The translations under genes were made by a program, and so were the position numbers. A DNA stretch of 64,000 bases, taken from Epiperipatus broadwayi. Its lineage: Eukaryota > Onychophora > Udeonychophora > Euonychophora > Peripatidae. The first letter of the stretch is position 1. Each line of letters starts with the position of its first letter. Under the pieces are notes generated by a model that made no database searches, was not told where the DNA came from, and was given only the letters and a program-made list of their open reading frames with translations. The stretch lies in contig JAQFVV010001088.1 in assembly GCA_028023455.1 (NCBI GenBank), positions 50,764 through 114,763 on the forward strand. The letters run 5' to 3'. Of this stretch, positions 45,780-59,512 are shown piece by piece.

Positions 45780-48700
45780 AAGCTGGAAATATAGTACATA
45801 TTTCTGCTTCACCTAGTGCCAATGTCATCAGCACTAGTCTGGGTTTGAACCCAATCCTTATTAACTGACACCCATCTCATATTAGGTGGTAGTATATTTT
45901 AAGCAATATTATAATCTTTTATATTTCATTAATCTTATTTTATAATTAAAACTAACCTTTTTATATTAGATTATTTATTCTATATTTGTAAAAATGTATA
46001 TTGTGTTTATTTTATTAAATTGAATTGAATCCTAGATATCTATAAAATGTTACAAATATTTCAAATTCTTTATTAAAGTTCATTTTTCTTCAATTAATCA
46101 GTTGGTAACATTTTATATTTATCTTTTAATCAATGTACATCTGAGAATCAATTATTTAAACAATGTAATATTTGTAAGAAATGTTTTGTAAATTTCTATT
46201 TAAGTTTATGTCAAATATCAGTTTGAAAGGCATTATACCAAATTCCTAAAAATTTTCTGAATAAAATCTACATTTTTGTTAATCTAAACCTTAATTAAAT
46301 AGGCTTTGTTAAAACAATGACTGATAAACTTAATATGCTTGTTGTTGTTTTTTTTAATTAGCAAATCAACCCTTGGGGCATGTTCATGCAGAATTATAGA
46401 TTTCCCTCCCAAGCAGGCACCAACCTGAGAGAAACAGTTAAAGCGATTGCAATTGGCAGTTGTCACTGTAGATTCAATCTTCTAGATAAAGATCAGAACA
46501 CATAAATAAGGGAAAATTTGATAAGAATTAATGGATTATTGAGTTTACTGGAGAGAAGTGATTAATCTATATATACATCGTGCCTAAAGAAATGACGGGG
46601 TGAAAAGATCGGTCGTTTGCTTCTCAGAGGTCTGTTCCACCAACTCATCCATGCCTTTGCAGTGCTTAAACATCTAGCTGGAGACTGTCTGTGTCGAGGA
46701 AGCCTGCAAATAATCTGACTGTATAAATGCCTGTTTACAGCCATGGAATGCCTACTGATTGATTCTGAGGTAACGTCCAATTCGCAGCAAGCCATTGATT
46801 CCATTTTACTTGTTTTCCAAATCAATACTAATGTATATTTTATATATCTGTGTGATGTTTATACAGCTTGGTTTAAATGCGTCTTTTAATTTTATTAAAT
46901 TTAAAATATCAATTCTTATAAAATCTTACATTATTTTGATGCGGCAAATTAAATTATTTTTTGTTGGTTTATTTAGAATATTTGATTTACTGAAATTTCC
47001 AAGTACGAAACTCAATGAGCTATTAACTTTAAATTCTCTCCCTCTTAATTTTCCAGTCAAAATCATTACAGGACACTTACTACCCGTAAAATAATTAATA
47101 GAAAAGCTTGTTTAGTTTTGTACCTTTTATATTATAAATTCATTTTAAATTTATTTATGATTGAAATTATTTTAAAAATCTTATTATTACCTCCAATTTA
47201 AAATTGCTCTCGTAATTAAATCGATTAGCTAAACCTATTACAATTTCTGTAAAACGTATATCTTGAAAGAAAATCATTGACAGCACATTTATCATAGAAT
47301 TTTATCAATATATATTTCATACACATATTTTATTTGTCAGAAAATATTAAAATTATGATTTACAATTTATTATGCTTTATATTGTCAAACTTCATCAGAA
47401 GTGAGTTTGATATTAATGCCCCATCTATGTTAATTAAAAGACAGTCTTATTTTGTAATCTTTGATAAACTATTTAATAACTTATTAATAAAAGTGTGGAA
47501 AACAATTTATATTTTAGTTCTAATTCTTACCTTTCTTTTTATAATATAATTTATAATTCATTCATTGATGTCAGGGACCCGATTATTTTAATCAGGAATT
47601 AAGTTATAATTTTGTTAGTGATACATTATCTACCTATATATGTCTAAGGCATTATATATTTATAGCTACAACCATTCATTTATTATTATTTTGCTTTGCT
47701 ACTTACTCTTCAGGACCTTCGGAAATTTAACTATGACCAGTCCAATCTTTCACACTCCCTCAAAGTAGACATAGTTCATACCAAGGGATTCTTTTTGGGC
47801 ATTGCCATTTAAGATGTGTATGGGAAGTCCAGCACATCAAAAATATTTTTTTATTATTCAGAGACATGCTTTGGCTGGAGGGCCAACATTTCTCTTATCT
47901 ACCTGTACATATCAGGAATTTCCTTTAGCAAAGCCACCCAGAGTTTCATAACAGACCTCATTTATTTTTGTTGTAATCTATAATAGCATATTGCCTTCTT
48001 CATCATTTTATATCTTTATTTAGCAAACCTGAAATGCTCTCTGCCATGATGGCACGTCCTTCACAAACAAATTTCGTAATTAATTAAATCTGACTGTATA
48101 ATTGTCAATTATTTATTTAAGAACTATTTTGCTTCCCACACTCATTATATACAAATGATTTTAAATGTAATAGTGTTTTAAATGCCCATCTTTCATGTCT
48201 TGTAATATATATATATAAAACAGATTTATTTGTAATATCTTGAAGAGGGCTAATAATATTTTATTGCTGATTGGTTTTTGGCCGACCAATTAACAAACTT
48301 TTACATTGTTTGTCAAAGCCGCATCAAAACGAATTAAAGAAAATAACCAAGTTGTATAAACAAAGACTTAACTTATTTTGTACTAAATTCCTTAATAAAT
48401 TCCTATAATATTGTTATTTTAAATAAGCTTAGTTTGTCATCACTCCCAATCTCTAAGGTTAATTACTCTATTTATTTAAATATTTCTTTGATTTAAATTC
48501 ACTTCTGTGTAATGTTGCCATAAAGAATTATCATTATTATGGTTCAAACCATTAGTAATCGATCAAATCATATCTGTACCGTTCTGCAATCGTCAGAATC
48601 CATTAAATCATTAATTTTCATATAAACCCTTTATTATTTTGAGTCTCTATGTGAACCATGACCTCCAGCTGGGACGGAATAAAACCAAGCACTGCTAGTG

Positions 48701-48866
48701 TCATCACAAACGTTATCCATTAGTCAGAGAGGCAATAGTTTAGGCAAATAGGTTAGGATTCATCCTTGTCTTGACATATGTATCTTGTGCATGGTTGGAT
48801 TCAAGGTACTTTTGCTTGGGTTATTGGTCTTGTTGAATGAATACACGATTTTGACCGGCACAATAT
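45780..48866 (+). repeat. 3.07 kb direct repeat, right copy (candidate 3' LTR)
   Basis: Aligns end to end with 38736-41808. Differences seen include small insertions near 46440 and 46871, and many single-base changes. A TATAAAT box lies at 46732-46738. The right boundary is sharp: after GGCACA the sequence becomes unrelated AT-rich DNA. Confidence 0.8.
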
Positions 48867-49118
48867 TTATTGTTTTGTTTTTTTTGTAAAAAAAACTTTA
48901 CATTTATTTTAATAATCTTGATTATAAAAGCTTTCTTTTTAAAAAGTATATGAAATCTTTTATTTTGATTATATGAATTGATTTTTTAAAAAATATTTAT
49001 TTATGATTTTATTTTCAACCTTTAAAGTATTTTAGTGATCATTTAAAACTGAAATAAAAACAGTCTTTGCTTACAATCCTAATGCTGAAAACTAAATAGT
49101 AATAAATATAAAAAAAAC

Positions 49119-49378
49119 ATTTTATAATAAATGCTTTTATTCACTTTGCACTAAAAAAAAATTGTTTCTTGATTCACAATTGAGGTTTTTTATATTTAAC
49201 TTGAAATAAAAGTGTGGGGGTCCAGAAATTAAGTAAATCAATTTCTATTTTTTATAACAACAGGTTGACTTAATTAATTTCTGGATCCCCATGCTTTTAT
49301 TTCAAATTAAATATAAAAAGCCTACGTTGAAGAAATAATTTTTTTAGTAAAAACTAAATAAAAGCATTTATTATATAA
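49119..49378. repeat. ~260-bp foldback (MITE-like)
   Basis: Arms 49119-49239 and 49262-49378 are reverse complements with scattered mismatches (outer TTATAATAAATGCTTTTAT, inner TCCAGAAATTAA). The central loop is about 22 bases. No coding; size fits a miniature inverted-repeat element. Confidence 0.75.
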
Positions 49379-52300
49379 AAAAAATTATGTTTATTATTTT
49401 AATTTAAATTAAAAATTGAAGGCAAATATTATTATCTAAATGCCAATCAATTTGTTACGTCACAAATTTATCTTATGGATTTATCATTAGCTGGATCCAA
49501 TTTGAATCTGTATAAGTTACTTGTTTTGCTTAACATCTGAAGTAGGAGTAGTAATTCATTTTTCTTACCTTAATTCAAATCTTTAAAACGATTGGAAAAA
49601 TCATGTCATGATTCTTTGTTGCATATACATCAGTGTTGCCAAAAAGTGAGAAGTTTCTATAATTAGCACAGAACTGAGGATTATACAATTTATAGTGTGA
49701 AGTGTTAGCTCAGTGAAGCTATGCAAAAATATATATAATTATACAGAAAATAGCCAATAGCCAGAAACTAATATGTGTGTGTGTGTGGATATCACATTAT
49801 TATTCGATCTTAGGTTTTAGTCAAGCTTACAATATATAATTTTATAATGAAAAAATTGAATAATTTGCTACCTAATGCAACCATTTGAGGAGTGGGCATG
49901 AATTTTTTCTTGCATGAATAATTATGGGTAATATTTTAAAGTTTTGACTTTTTTGATAAATTATTTAGAACAAATTTTGAGTTATGTTTAAAGCTATCTA
50001 TTCAATTCTGATTGCTTGGTAGTTTTTTAATTATTATGGTTTTTCTATATGCAAAAATGTTACAATGATTGCGTGATACTGCTCATATAAGCCACTCATT
50101 GAAGTCTACTCCATGATGGACTGAATTTATCCAGAACTACAAAAGATGAAATATATGTATAGAACATTAAATTAAATTAATAAATTTACTAAAACACTGT
50201 ATTGCTTTATAAGAATATTCACAGAATTAAAACTGTCAGACTAATGTAATATCAAGTTCTTAAGCTCCTAGTGCATGGTGGAGTTAAAAATATTATCTCT
50301 TGACAATCCACTTTTCTGATTAATAATTTTTAAAAATGCATCTATATTACAAATTGATATTCAACTTATCCTTTAATAATATCTATGTACTTATTAAAAG
50401 ATAATCCAAAAATTTTATAATGCTGCTTTAAATATAAATATAAACTTGATTCTATTACTTTAAAAGCTTTAAGCACTAATAATAAAATGAAGATAAAATT
50501 AATTATAATCACATAGGCTGAATGAAGAAAGTGTTTTATATTTTAACAGATGCTTTATTATTTAAAAAGTAAAATAAAAAATCCAATATTTTTACGAAAT
50601 GTATCCAACTCTCTGTATGCAGATGTGAAAGCTAATTTTGGTAATTTTATTTCCATTGACTAATAAATTCCATCTTATCATTCATAAAAGAGTTCGAATC
50701 CCTTATATTATATTATATATGTGCAGGTGTGTGTAACCCTTTACAGTGTATTAATTTACATAAAATTGCCTTTTGTAGGGATAAAATAATGAAGAGGGTT
50801 GATGTGATGAATGGCAATAAATTAATACAAGAGTCAATTAATACTATTACTCTGATCTTTTTAAATTGTATACTAATTTTGTATTTGTATTAAGAACAAT
50901 AACTTTTCCTTTGCACTCTACTTCAGAGCTATATATTTTAAACTTGTATAATGGTAGTGTCAATCTAATTTCTGACAAATTAGTCTTTTCCATTACACCT
51001 ACACACTTAGCATTTATTTAAACAATAATCTGACATTCAAATGTATTTTAAAGTTTTGAACTTAAGTCCACTTATTTGTATAACTTTTTTATTTTAGTAT
51101 TGTAGTCTTATGCTAGATGTAAGCACCTATCATCCTCTAGTAAGAATGACCTATATATCAAGCAACGCATCATATGCCTTTCTTTGCTGGCTATTAATGC
51201 CTACATTAAGAACAAAAAAACATTCTAGTTATTTGAGAATAAGATAAACACAAAGGTGGATTTTGAGTGCATTTTTGGGAATCTGGTTTTAAAACTTTAA
51301 AAGACCCTAACATTACTAAAAAACTCATCGTAAATTTTGAATGTAAATTATTTTGTGAAAATAATAAATACTGCATTAGTATATTATTTAGGAATAAATT
51401 CTAATTCTATAAAAATCATCAAAACATTTGGGGTTGTTTTATAAAAAATAAAATCACAAATGTGAATGAGAAATATTCAAATAATATCAAAATCTGCATC
51501 TTTATTTGAAAGGACATTTTGGGGAATAAAAAAATATGGGAGATCAATATGTTCCAATTGACAAATTAAGAAAATTGTTTGCATCTTAAAACAATGAAAT
51601 ATATTGCTAAAAATAATCTTTCTGAAGTATATATAAATTTATTAATTACTTTACAAATCATATTGATTTGTCATGGTTTCAGCTGAATATAAGTTTTTTT
51701 TTTACAAATGAAATTAATAAAAATTTGTCTCTGACTACAAATACGTCAAGATCAATTTAAACTTCTGATTATTCTTTTAATAAAAAATAAAATTATGAAA
51801 TCAATCAATTTCGATATGTGGTGAAAAAAATTATATAACATTAATAATATTCAGTGTACTCAATAAATAATGTATTATTATAAAATTTAGAAATAAAAAT
51901 AAATGTTTTTTTTTAAGTCTGCAATTTTGGAATGCAGCCCCACAAAAGTTCATATTGGTCCTGCACCAGAAATATGAAAGCTTCCAAAGAAAATTAAGTG
52001 AATCATTGTTTCTAATATAGATGTTAAAAGTAAGGTAGGAAAGCTATGTAATGTTCTGCTGGTAGACAATTTGGCATTAAATGTTTGTGCTTTGACTCCT
52101 GTTACTATTTCTTCATTAATAAAAAATAATCATAATGTTGCATGAGACAAAATACTTTCAGTCCAAAGATAAAATTTGTCAATCTTTCTTCACTCAAAAT
52201 GAAAAATAAAACCTCTTCAAAGACTTTATTGTTAAAATGAATGACTTTCAACAAAAGATTTTCAATCTTCATTGGTAACATTAAATGGTACTTGGGTAAA

Positions 52301-53650
52301 AACTATTTCCATAGATAGTTAATTCTTTACAAAAAAACATATAAAGTATTTTTACTTGTGATTAAAAATTATGAAGATTAAGAGTACTCTTCCTTTATGT
52401 GAACTTATTCAAATTAAACATTATGATAAATCTCAAAGAATTCAAAGTGAAGAAATATTAAAAGAAATAAAAACTATAATGTGAGAAACTATTTTTTACA
52501 ATAATTTGTGATTTTATGTCTCATACAATGGAAGATTTTATATTAAAAAACAAATCATTAGTTGCTCAGGTCACATGGATGTTTCAATATTGGAAATGTT
52601 ACACTGAGCTTTAGAGTCCTTTATTCTACCATTGTGTGAATACTCAGAGTACAATATTTTAATGAAAAGATTTTACAAAATAAAGTTAATCAAATTACTA
52701 AAAATATTCAATTACAAAAGAATGATTATTCAAAATGTTCCATATTTAATGAAAATAAATGTGTGGAAGTTATAAGTTAAACTAACATAATATTGAGAAA
52801 TTTTTTTCAAAATAGTTATTATCACTGTTAACATAAATAGAAGGTAGCTTCTCTGCTTTTACTGTTCTCACATGGAGTGTGCATTATTAATTATCCTATT
52901 AGAAAAGTTTTATAATGTCAATAATTTCTGCACAGGTATCAAAATAATCTACTTCTGAAGCAAGATTTCTACTAATACTTCATGTTTCTTAATAAAAATA
53001 ATCCTGCTCAATTTCCTGAAATCTTTTATGTGATAAATTTACTGGACCTTCTCCAAAAATGAATAATCAAAATTATGAGCCACTAAAAAATCACATGATC
53101 ATTATTTCTTATGCTTGCATCCATTGATTACTCTGGCTTGCACCGAGTGGCACTACGGTATGGAGAGTTTTGACTGTTTCAAAATTATGAGTATCTTGAT
53201 CTCTAGTTTACTTAATCCTACTAGTAATTTTTTGATCAATCACATATATAATCAGGATAGGAACATTTCTATCTAGGTTTACAAAAGCATTCAAGTATAA
53301 TTTGAATTCTCAGAAAAGAACCAGGGACAATTATTTCTATTACTGGCATAAAGTCTGGACATTTTTTTAAAATTCCTTGATCATTAATGACCATGGTCTA
53401 ATTAAATCTTTTAGTCAGGATAAATTGAAAATGAGCAGATTGAGTATAACTTAATATAACTTTTTTCTATTATTAACAGATTGGATCTGTCTAGGCTAAA
53501 TGCTTTTGGGTTGAATAACATGAGCAATTTACTTAATAAAACTTTTCATTACAATACGGATGAACCCGCAAAATATGTATTTTATATATATATATATATA
53601 TGTTAAAACGAAGATTTGGGGTAAATATAAAAATATTTTTGGTTCATCCA
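49379..53650. other. 4.3 kb AT-rich stretch without recognisable gene
   Basis: No exon with convincing splice sites, no transposon protein and no strong repeat was recognised. It contains a (TG)n microsatellite at 49773-49787 and several A/T runs. It lies within the inferred large intron. Confidence 0.45.
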
Positions 53651-53654
53651 TGTA

Positions 53655-54415
53655 AAACTTTTAATATCAATAACGACGTTGCTTTCAAAGCCATCCACAG
53701 AGTTATAAAAAGGTAGAAAGACGGGAGAGGCGTACAATCACTGGTTTGAATAAAGAAAAATCCCACAATAGCAAAATGTTAAATTAGAATGTTTTAAAGA
53801 AATCTTCAAATAGGAGGAAGTTGATCATCTCGTATGAACAATCTGGTTTTGTACTCAATGTTTCTGATTTGATTGGTAGAGATTATCACATCTGGATATG
53901 ATCCTGGTACAGAAAAATCTATTTATGACTGAATCTATAGTATGGAGTGAGAGTGTGAGATGAGTGTTGTTTAACTGCATTAGTTCATCTCTAACACTGA
54001 TGAATTTATACTATGTAGAAGTACATAGGTATGAGCTTATAGAACTCATGTAAAAATTGTAAACTTCTTACATAGGTATGAGTAATTCGATCAGTGTTAG
54101 GAGAGATGAGCATGTATAGTTAAAAACACCATATCATCAGCTCTACCCTTAGTTCAGGTCATAAAATAGATTTTTCATACCAGGATCATATAGATGTGAT
54201 ATCTCTACAATGAAAATCAGAGAAGCATTGAGATTAAAAGGGGTTTATCAATAAGGAGATTTAAACTCCTATTTGGAAGATTTCTTTAAAAACATTCTTA
54301 AATTTAACATTTTTGTATTGGTGGGATTTTAATGTTTTATTCAAACCAGTGATTGTACTCTACAACGTTTTTATTATAACTCTGTGGATGTGGAAGTATG
54401 TTTGTATTAAAATTT
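53655..54415. repeat. ~760-bp foldback with diverged arms
   Basis: Left arm about 53655-54003 and right arm about 54088-54415 are reverse complements with indels (for example CAAACCAGTGATTGTAC versus GTACAATCACTGGTTTG, and CATCTCTAACACTGAT versus its near-complement). The loop of ~85 bases has two copies of CATAGGTATGAG. (TA)n runs lie just outside both arms (53583-53601, 54434-54444). No coding recognised. Confidence 0.75.
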
Positions 54416-54693
54416 TAAAGAAATATTATTTTATATATATATATAACATAAATAAGAACAACTTTCTACTTTAGTATCTATCATAAAATTGACTAATTAA
54501 TAATTACCAAGTTGTAATGCAGTTAAATTTCTTTCTTAGATTGTCTTTTACCTTATCAATGAAAACTTATTCAAATCCAAAATAATCTAGAAATAGAAAT
54601 TTTAAACCAACTAAAATTTTGTAATCAGGTGTTTTTGTTTATAATATATTGAAGTAAACTTATATTGTTTTCCTGAAGGTTTGTGACTATGGT

Positions 54694-55212
54694 GTTCTAG
54701 TTGTATTTTTATATTGGACTATTTCCATCATCTAATATGCATGCATATTGAATGTCTTTAGAAAAATTTAATTTTATTTAAATATTTTCAACTGTTAGTA
54801 ATAGCACATCAAACAGATTAGTATATACACAATGTTTCAAGATGTATTATTCTCCCCTCTTCTTCAGGTGTTACTGGCCTGACCAGTGACAGTTCTAGCA
54901 TGGGATTTGAACCTGGATCCTTAGATTCTTGATTATTGAATTTTAAAGGTAATGCTCTAACCAATAATCAAGAAACTAAGGATTCAGGTTTGAACCCCAT
55001 GCTAGTACTGGCATTGGTCAGGCCAGCAACACCTGAAGAAGAGAGAAGAATAATACCTCTCGAAACATTGTGCATATACTAACCTGTTTGATGTGCTATT
55101 ACTAACAGTTGGATGTATTTGGAATATTTAAATAAAGTTAAATTTTTCTAAATACATTCAATATGCATATTAGATGATGGAAATGGTCTAATATAAGAAT
55201 ATAACTAAAACT
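54694..55212. repeat. ~520-bp foldback with tRNA-like tip and hammerhead-like arms
   Basis: Arms 54694-54939 and 54960-55212 are close reverse complements; the loop is about 20 bases. Each arm contains, on opposite strands, CTGAAGAAG followed by a short stem and GAAAC/GAAAC-like bases (clearest at 55033-55066 plus: CTGAAGA, A, GAGAG...CTCTC, GAAAC). At the tip, read on minus, GGTTAGAGCATTACC and GGTTCAAATCCC give A- and B-box-like sequences. It looks like two SINE- or Penelope-derived copies joined head to head. Confidence 0.8.
54893..54968 (-). other. tRNA-like sequence at the hairpin tip
   Basis: Minus strand: TTGGTTAGAGCATTACC (A-box-like) about 40 bases before CCAGGTTCAAATCCC (B-box-like) and CATGC. 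The acceptor stem does not pair, so it is a SINE-type tRNA relic rather than a tRNA gene. Confidence 0.55.
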
Positions 55213-55620
55213 TATATTGTGTTGATAAATATTAAAGAGAATTTACTATTATTACATTATATCATTGCAATATATTCTTCAGAAATAACTATAAAAATAA
55301 TTTTGGTCATATATCTGGCTGAAGACAAAATTATGTCAGCTTCCAAACATTAAATGTTTTTATTTTTCTCCCATTAAAATCAGCTGTATATTATTTTATC
55401 TCTTAGTCTTCATTTCCTCTGTTAATCTACTCACTTAGCACCACTAACACTCCAAACAATAATGCCACCTAATGCAAGCCATAGTAATCAATGGATTCTA
55501 GAAGATTTACACATCAATATCCGAATCTAGAAATGATAGTCATGTGATGTTTTAGTGGTATAACATTACAATTTGTACTGACAACAAATCATCAAATACT
55601 ATTTTATCTTTGCTAATGCT
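55213..55620. other. AT-rich spacer
   Basis: No feature recognised. Confidence 0.4.
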
Positions 55621-55885
55621 AGCAACATTTCTTCCTCATTCTTTCTTTTTCTCCCTTTCCTTCTCATTTTCTTCTTCTTTCTTCTCTTTGTTTTTTCTTC
55701 TCCTCTTCTTTTTCCTTCTCTTCTTCTGACTTTTCCTTTTCTTTCACATTCTTCTTCTCTCCCTCATTGTTTTTTACTCTTTCTCCCCCTCCTCTTTCCC
55801 CTTCTACTTGCACTTCTATTTACTCTTTCTTTTTATTTATTTTCCTTCCTTTTTTCTTCTTTCTTTTCTTCTTCTTTGTATTATT
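55621..55885. repeat. Polypyrimidine (CTT/TTTC)-rich tract
   Basis: About 265 bases in which nearly all plus-strand bases are C or T, with irregular CTT, TTTC and CTCC units. Such purine/pyrimidine-asymmetric DNA can form triplex structures. No coding. Confidence 0.85.
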
Positions 55886-58849
55886 TATATTATTATTCTT
55901 TTATTATTTGCATCTGTTTCTATTTTTATATTACTTATGATTTAAAGTAAATAATGAAAAGATACAAGATTAATAAATAAAATTGTGTGATTTTACATTT
56001 TCAAATTTCTAACATTTTTTTTTAGCATTAATAGACTACTGTGATTATTTTTCAATATTTATCATTTACTCTCATTCATTGATATTTTCAAACTACTTCA
56101 TATTGCTAAATTTTATTTTGAGACAATATGATTTCTTCTATAATTGTCTTAGAAAATTTAAACTATTACTAAACATAAGTTATAAGGAATTGACAATATA
56201 TCAGACATATAAATGTCACATTGTCATACATGATTTAGAAACCATACTTGCAATATCCAGGATTGACTTCTCATTACCAGTTGGACTTCTCAGGAAAATT
56301 TAGGCTTGAGTGAGTAGCCTATTGAGTGAATATGCATCAAAAGAATTTCACTCAATAAATGAGAACAAGTAACAAAATGGATTATTAAACAATTATTAAG
56401 AGAATAGACATCAAAATATAACAGTTTCAAGAGTTCAGACAAACCATTATTCTTCAATAAATAATATTTCATAATTTATATTATTAACTTATATACAATC
56501 ATTATCATTTATGCAAAGGCTTAAAAGGTCTTTGTGATCTATATAAAAACTGTAGATCTAATTATTTATCTACAGAATAGATCTTTCTGAGATGAAACTC
56601 CATGAATTCCTTAATCCGTCAATTCTGCTAAGCTTTTTATATTCAAATTTCTCTAGAGTAGGGAGACTAATCAATTTATCTGCTGGTGTAGAATTTTACA
56701 TCAGCATTTTTTTTTTATCATTACAGTTGTTTTTAAATAACATTAGTGACAAATTTCTAATTACAGTCTTAACCTTATAATTAGATATGCTTTTAGATTT
56801 TCAATATTTTCTAAAGCTAACAACAAATCTATGTAATTTTAATCACACATTTCAAGTAAATAACTATATTCAATACTTAACAAACTATACATTTTGTTCA
56901 ATTAGCAGACATAACAATACTAGAGAGATATATTCTTGAGATTCATGGATAGTGACTCCAACTCTGTCACATCTGATGCTCAAATTTATTTTGGCCTCCT
57001 GAATAATATCATTCAATTATTTATATTTATACTATCACATTTGTTCATGCTTAACTGACTTATACAACTCATTCTCGACAACATTATTCACAATATTTGT
57101 TTAAGAAATTGACCAAGGAATTTAATATCTTTCAAAGTGTTCTGAAAGATCTGCTTGTTGTAAGATTATACAAGTTTATATAAAGTTTTTGATAATAATG
57201 GGAAAGCTAAATCCTTCGTCAGATGCACCTTAAAATGCTTATGTGACAGCCAATCAGATGTAATAATGACTGTATGTGCAATTCTCAATTCAAAAACACA
57301 AGCCAGAAATACAAGAAAAAGATGGAACTACCTTCTTCTCTACTTCACTAAATATTATATATAAATAAACAACGTGAAATCTTTTGATTTACTATGAAGC
57401 TATTTTCATTAATTTTTTCAAAGTGTATAACCGTACCTCAATGACATTGAACTCATTATAACAAATAATAAAACAGTTTACCTCAAGATAAAATTTAATA
57501 TCTCCATTACCATCTAAAAAGTGTTCATTTCCTCACCAACATAATAGAATGGCTGCCACAAGACATATCATTAAACAGACATCTGTTACAACAATGGCAA
57601 CTCATTTAATGCCTTTAATTCTATATAGTGTATCATATAAATATGAAAAGCTTTTATATTATTCTATGAGAGGATCATCCATTATAAATATGGCAATTGA
57701 AATTCATTTATTATTGGTGGTGCAGATAATTTTTCATGCTACTTTTAAGTTAGGCTCTTTGCTTCTCTCATGAAAAAAATTTAATTCTTCAGAAAGTTTT
57801 TTTTATGAATGAAGTTACAAACTAATTTAAGATATTTGCTGAAAAAAATTACATTAAGTTTTCCAGTTGGCTTTGAGCCCAACATGCAGAATGCTTCAAT
57901 CATATCTTTACTAATATCAACAAGCAGAATATATCGAGGATTAATCTTTAAATCTTCACTCATTGCATTGTTGATTCTTTTATATGGCTTGAGAGAGATA
58001 CCGATTTATATTTATTTGCTTAAGAAATTTGACTATTACTAAATATAACCTCAAATAAACTCATAATAAACTAGATATTTAATTGTTACAGTCAGTTATG
58101 ATTGGCTGATTAGTATAAAACACTTTATTTTTTAATAGGAAAATATCTACAAACCTAAAGCTGATGAAATTTTTATTGTTACTAAAAGTATTTCCAAACA
58201 TAAATTACTATTGACTTTCTAAAATGTTTTCATAACAAAACAAAATATTTAATTTATCTATGAGAATTAGGACATTTAAGTCCCTCTTGTTTCCAAATTT
58301 TCTTTTTCAAGACTCCATTCAACATGTTACCAAAGTTCAATAGAAACATGGCAACTCAACTATCCAGTTTTCATAATTTTTTTTTCTGTATCATTCAAAA
58401 CAAATTATTCACTCTAGAATCTTTGATGAATCTTTTGTTGTATTGAGGGCTGGCTGTTTTATTTGTTATCATATCAAATAAACTAAATATGATTTCAAAG
58501 AAATGTTATCACCTCTTTCATTTATTAAACAAAAAGAGCTAGGATCTTCTTATATACAAAGTTTATTTTATTTTTTTACTTTAAGCATTAACATTCTTAT
58601 TAATGGTGTTGATAAACTTAGATTTTAAAAAAATGTTATAAATTTTAGATTAAACTTTAAAAAAAAACCCGATAATTGATCTATAAACATATAGGGGTCA
58701 CCCATATAGGTAAGAGAAAAAATAAAGGTAAGCAAAATTAGTAATCTAATAACAGATTTTAAACAAATTTATTCTCTATTTTCAAGTTCATTTTATATAA
58801 TAATCAACTAAACGAAATTACCTTTCCTCCCTTTAAAAAAAAAAAATCC
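55886..58849. other. ~3 kb AT-rich stretch without recognisable gene
   Basis: Several short open frames (for example 56079-56303, 57549-57773) lack family motifs and splice context. No repeat or transposon protein recognised. Confidence 0.45.
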
Positions 58850-59043
58850 ATATATTTTAATAACATATATATATATATATTACTACAGTATAACAAATTA
58901 AAAAATCACTTTCTTCTTTAAAATATATATATGTTCTCCAACATTATAAATAACTTCACAAACTTCTTCTAACTTCTTTTCAAAAACGTTATTTCCATAT
59001 ATAAACTATAAGAACATATATATATAATTACATATTAACATTT

Positions 59044-59091
59044 CCAACATTTCAACTGTTTTTTCCTCCATTACAGTCATTTTCAAGGACC
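59044..59091 (-). ncRNA. Degenerate hammerhead-like core, second copy
   Basis: Minus: CCTTGAAAAT, stem GACTGT with a longer insert, then ACAGTTGAAATGTTGG. A diverged copy of the motif at 59513-59550, about 470 bases away in the same orientation. Confidence 0.35.
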
Positions 59092-59512
59092 TATAACAAA
59101 AAAAAAATACATTTCTCTACATAATACTCTAAATACAAATCCCTTCCATATATCAAACTTTAACACATCAAATTCACAATAATAAAACATATTAACGATA
59201 CATTATTATATTTTACTTACATCTTCCTTCCTCTTCTCCCTTTATTATAAAACTTCCTTTTTACATACTAAGTATAAATTTTCAAAAAAATATTAGAAAC
59301 CATCTAAAACACCAGTAAACAAAATACTATTTAAATCCATTTAACCCAACCCCAATTATAAATTTATTCCTCCTTTAACTATTTTATCTTTCATATCAAT
59401 TATCTACAATTCCTATCTATACTTTTAAAACTATTTAAAAACTAATATAGAAATAAAACAAACTCCTTTTTAAAACTTGCTTTTTATATGACTATAATCA
59501 TGAAAAACAAAT

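Larger units (their letters stand above)
38736..48866 (+). mobile_element. Retrotransposon-like unit with two ~3.07 kb direct repeats
   Basis: Two direct repeats, 38736-41808 and 45780-48866, differ only by scattered substitutions and small indels and enclose ~3.97 kb. Each repeat starts TGAAGCTGG and ends CACA (TG...CA). The outer flanks both show ATAT (ACATAT before the left repeat, ATATTT after the right), which fits a 4-base target duplication though it is weak in AT-rich DNA. The interior carries a gag-like frame and an integrase-like C-terminal tail on plus. This fits an LTR retrotransposon with unusually long LTRs and most of pol deleted. A duplicated segment is the alternative. Confidence 0.6.

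Noticed and set aside
38736-48866. Simple tandem segmental duplication
   Set aside because: The pattern is repeat-interior-repeat with no second copy of the interior, TG...CA ends and retroelement-like coding inside; a long-LTR element fits better, though duplication is not excluded.
57549-58042. Two overlapping-region open frames of 74-77 codons
   Set aside because: No recognisable domain, no splice sites, ordinary AT-rich composition.
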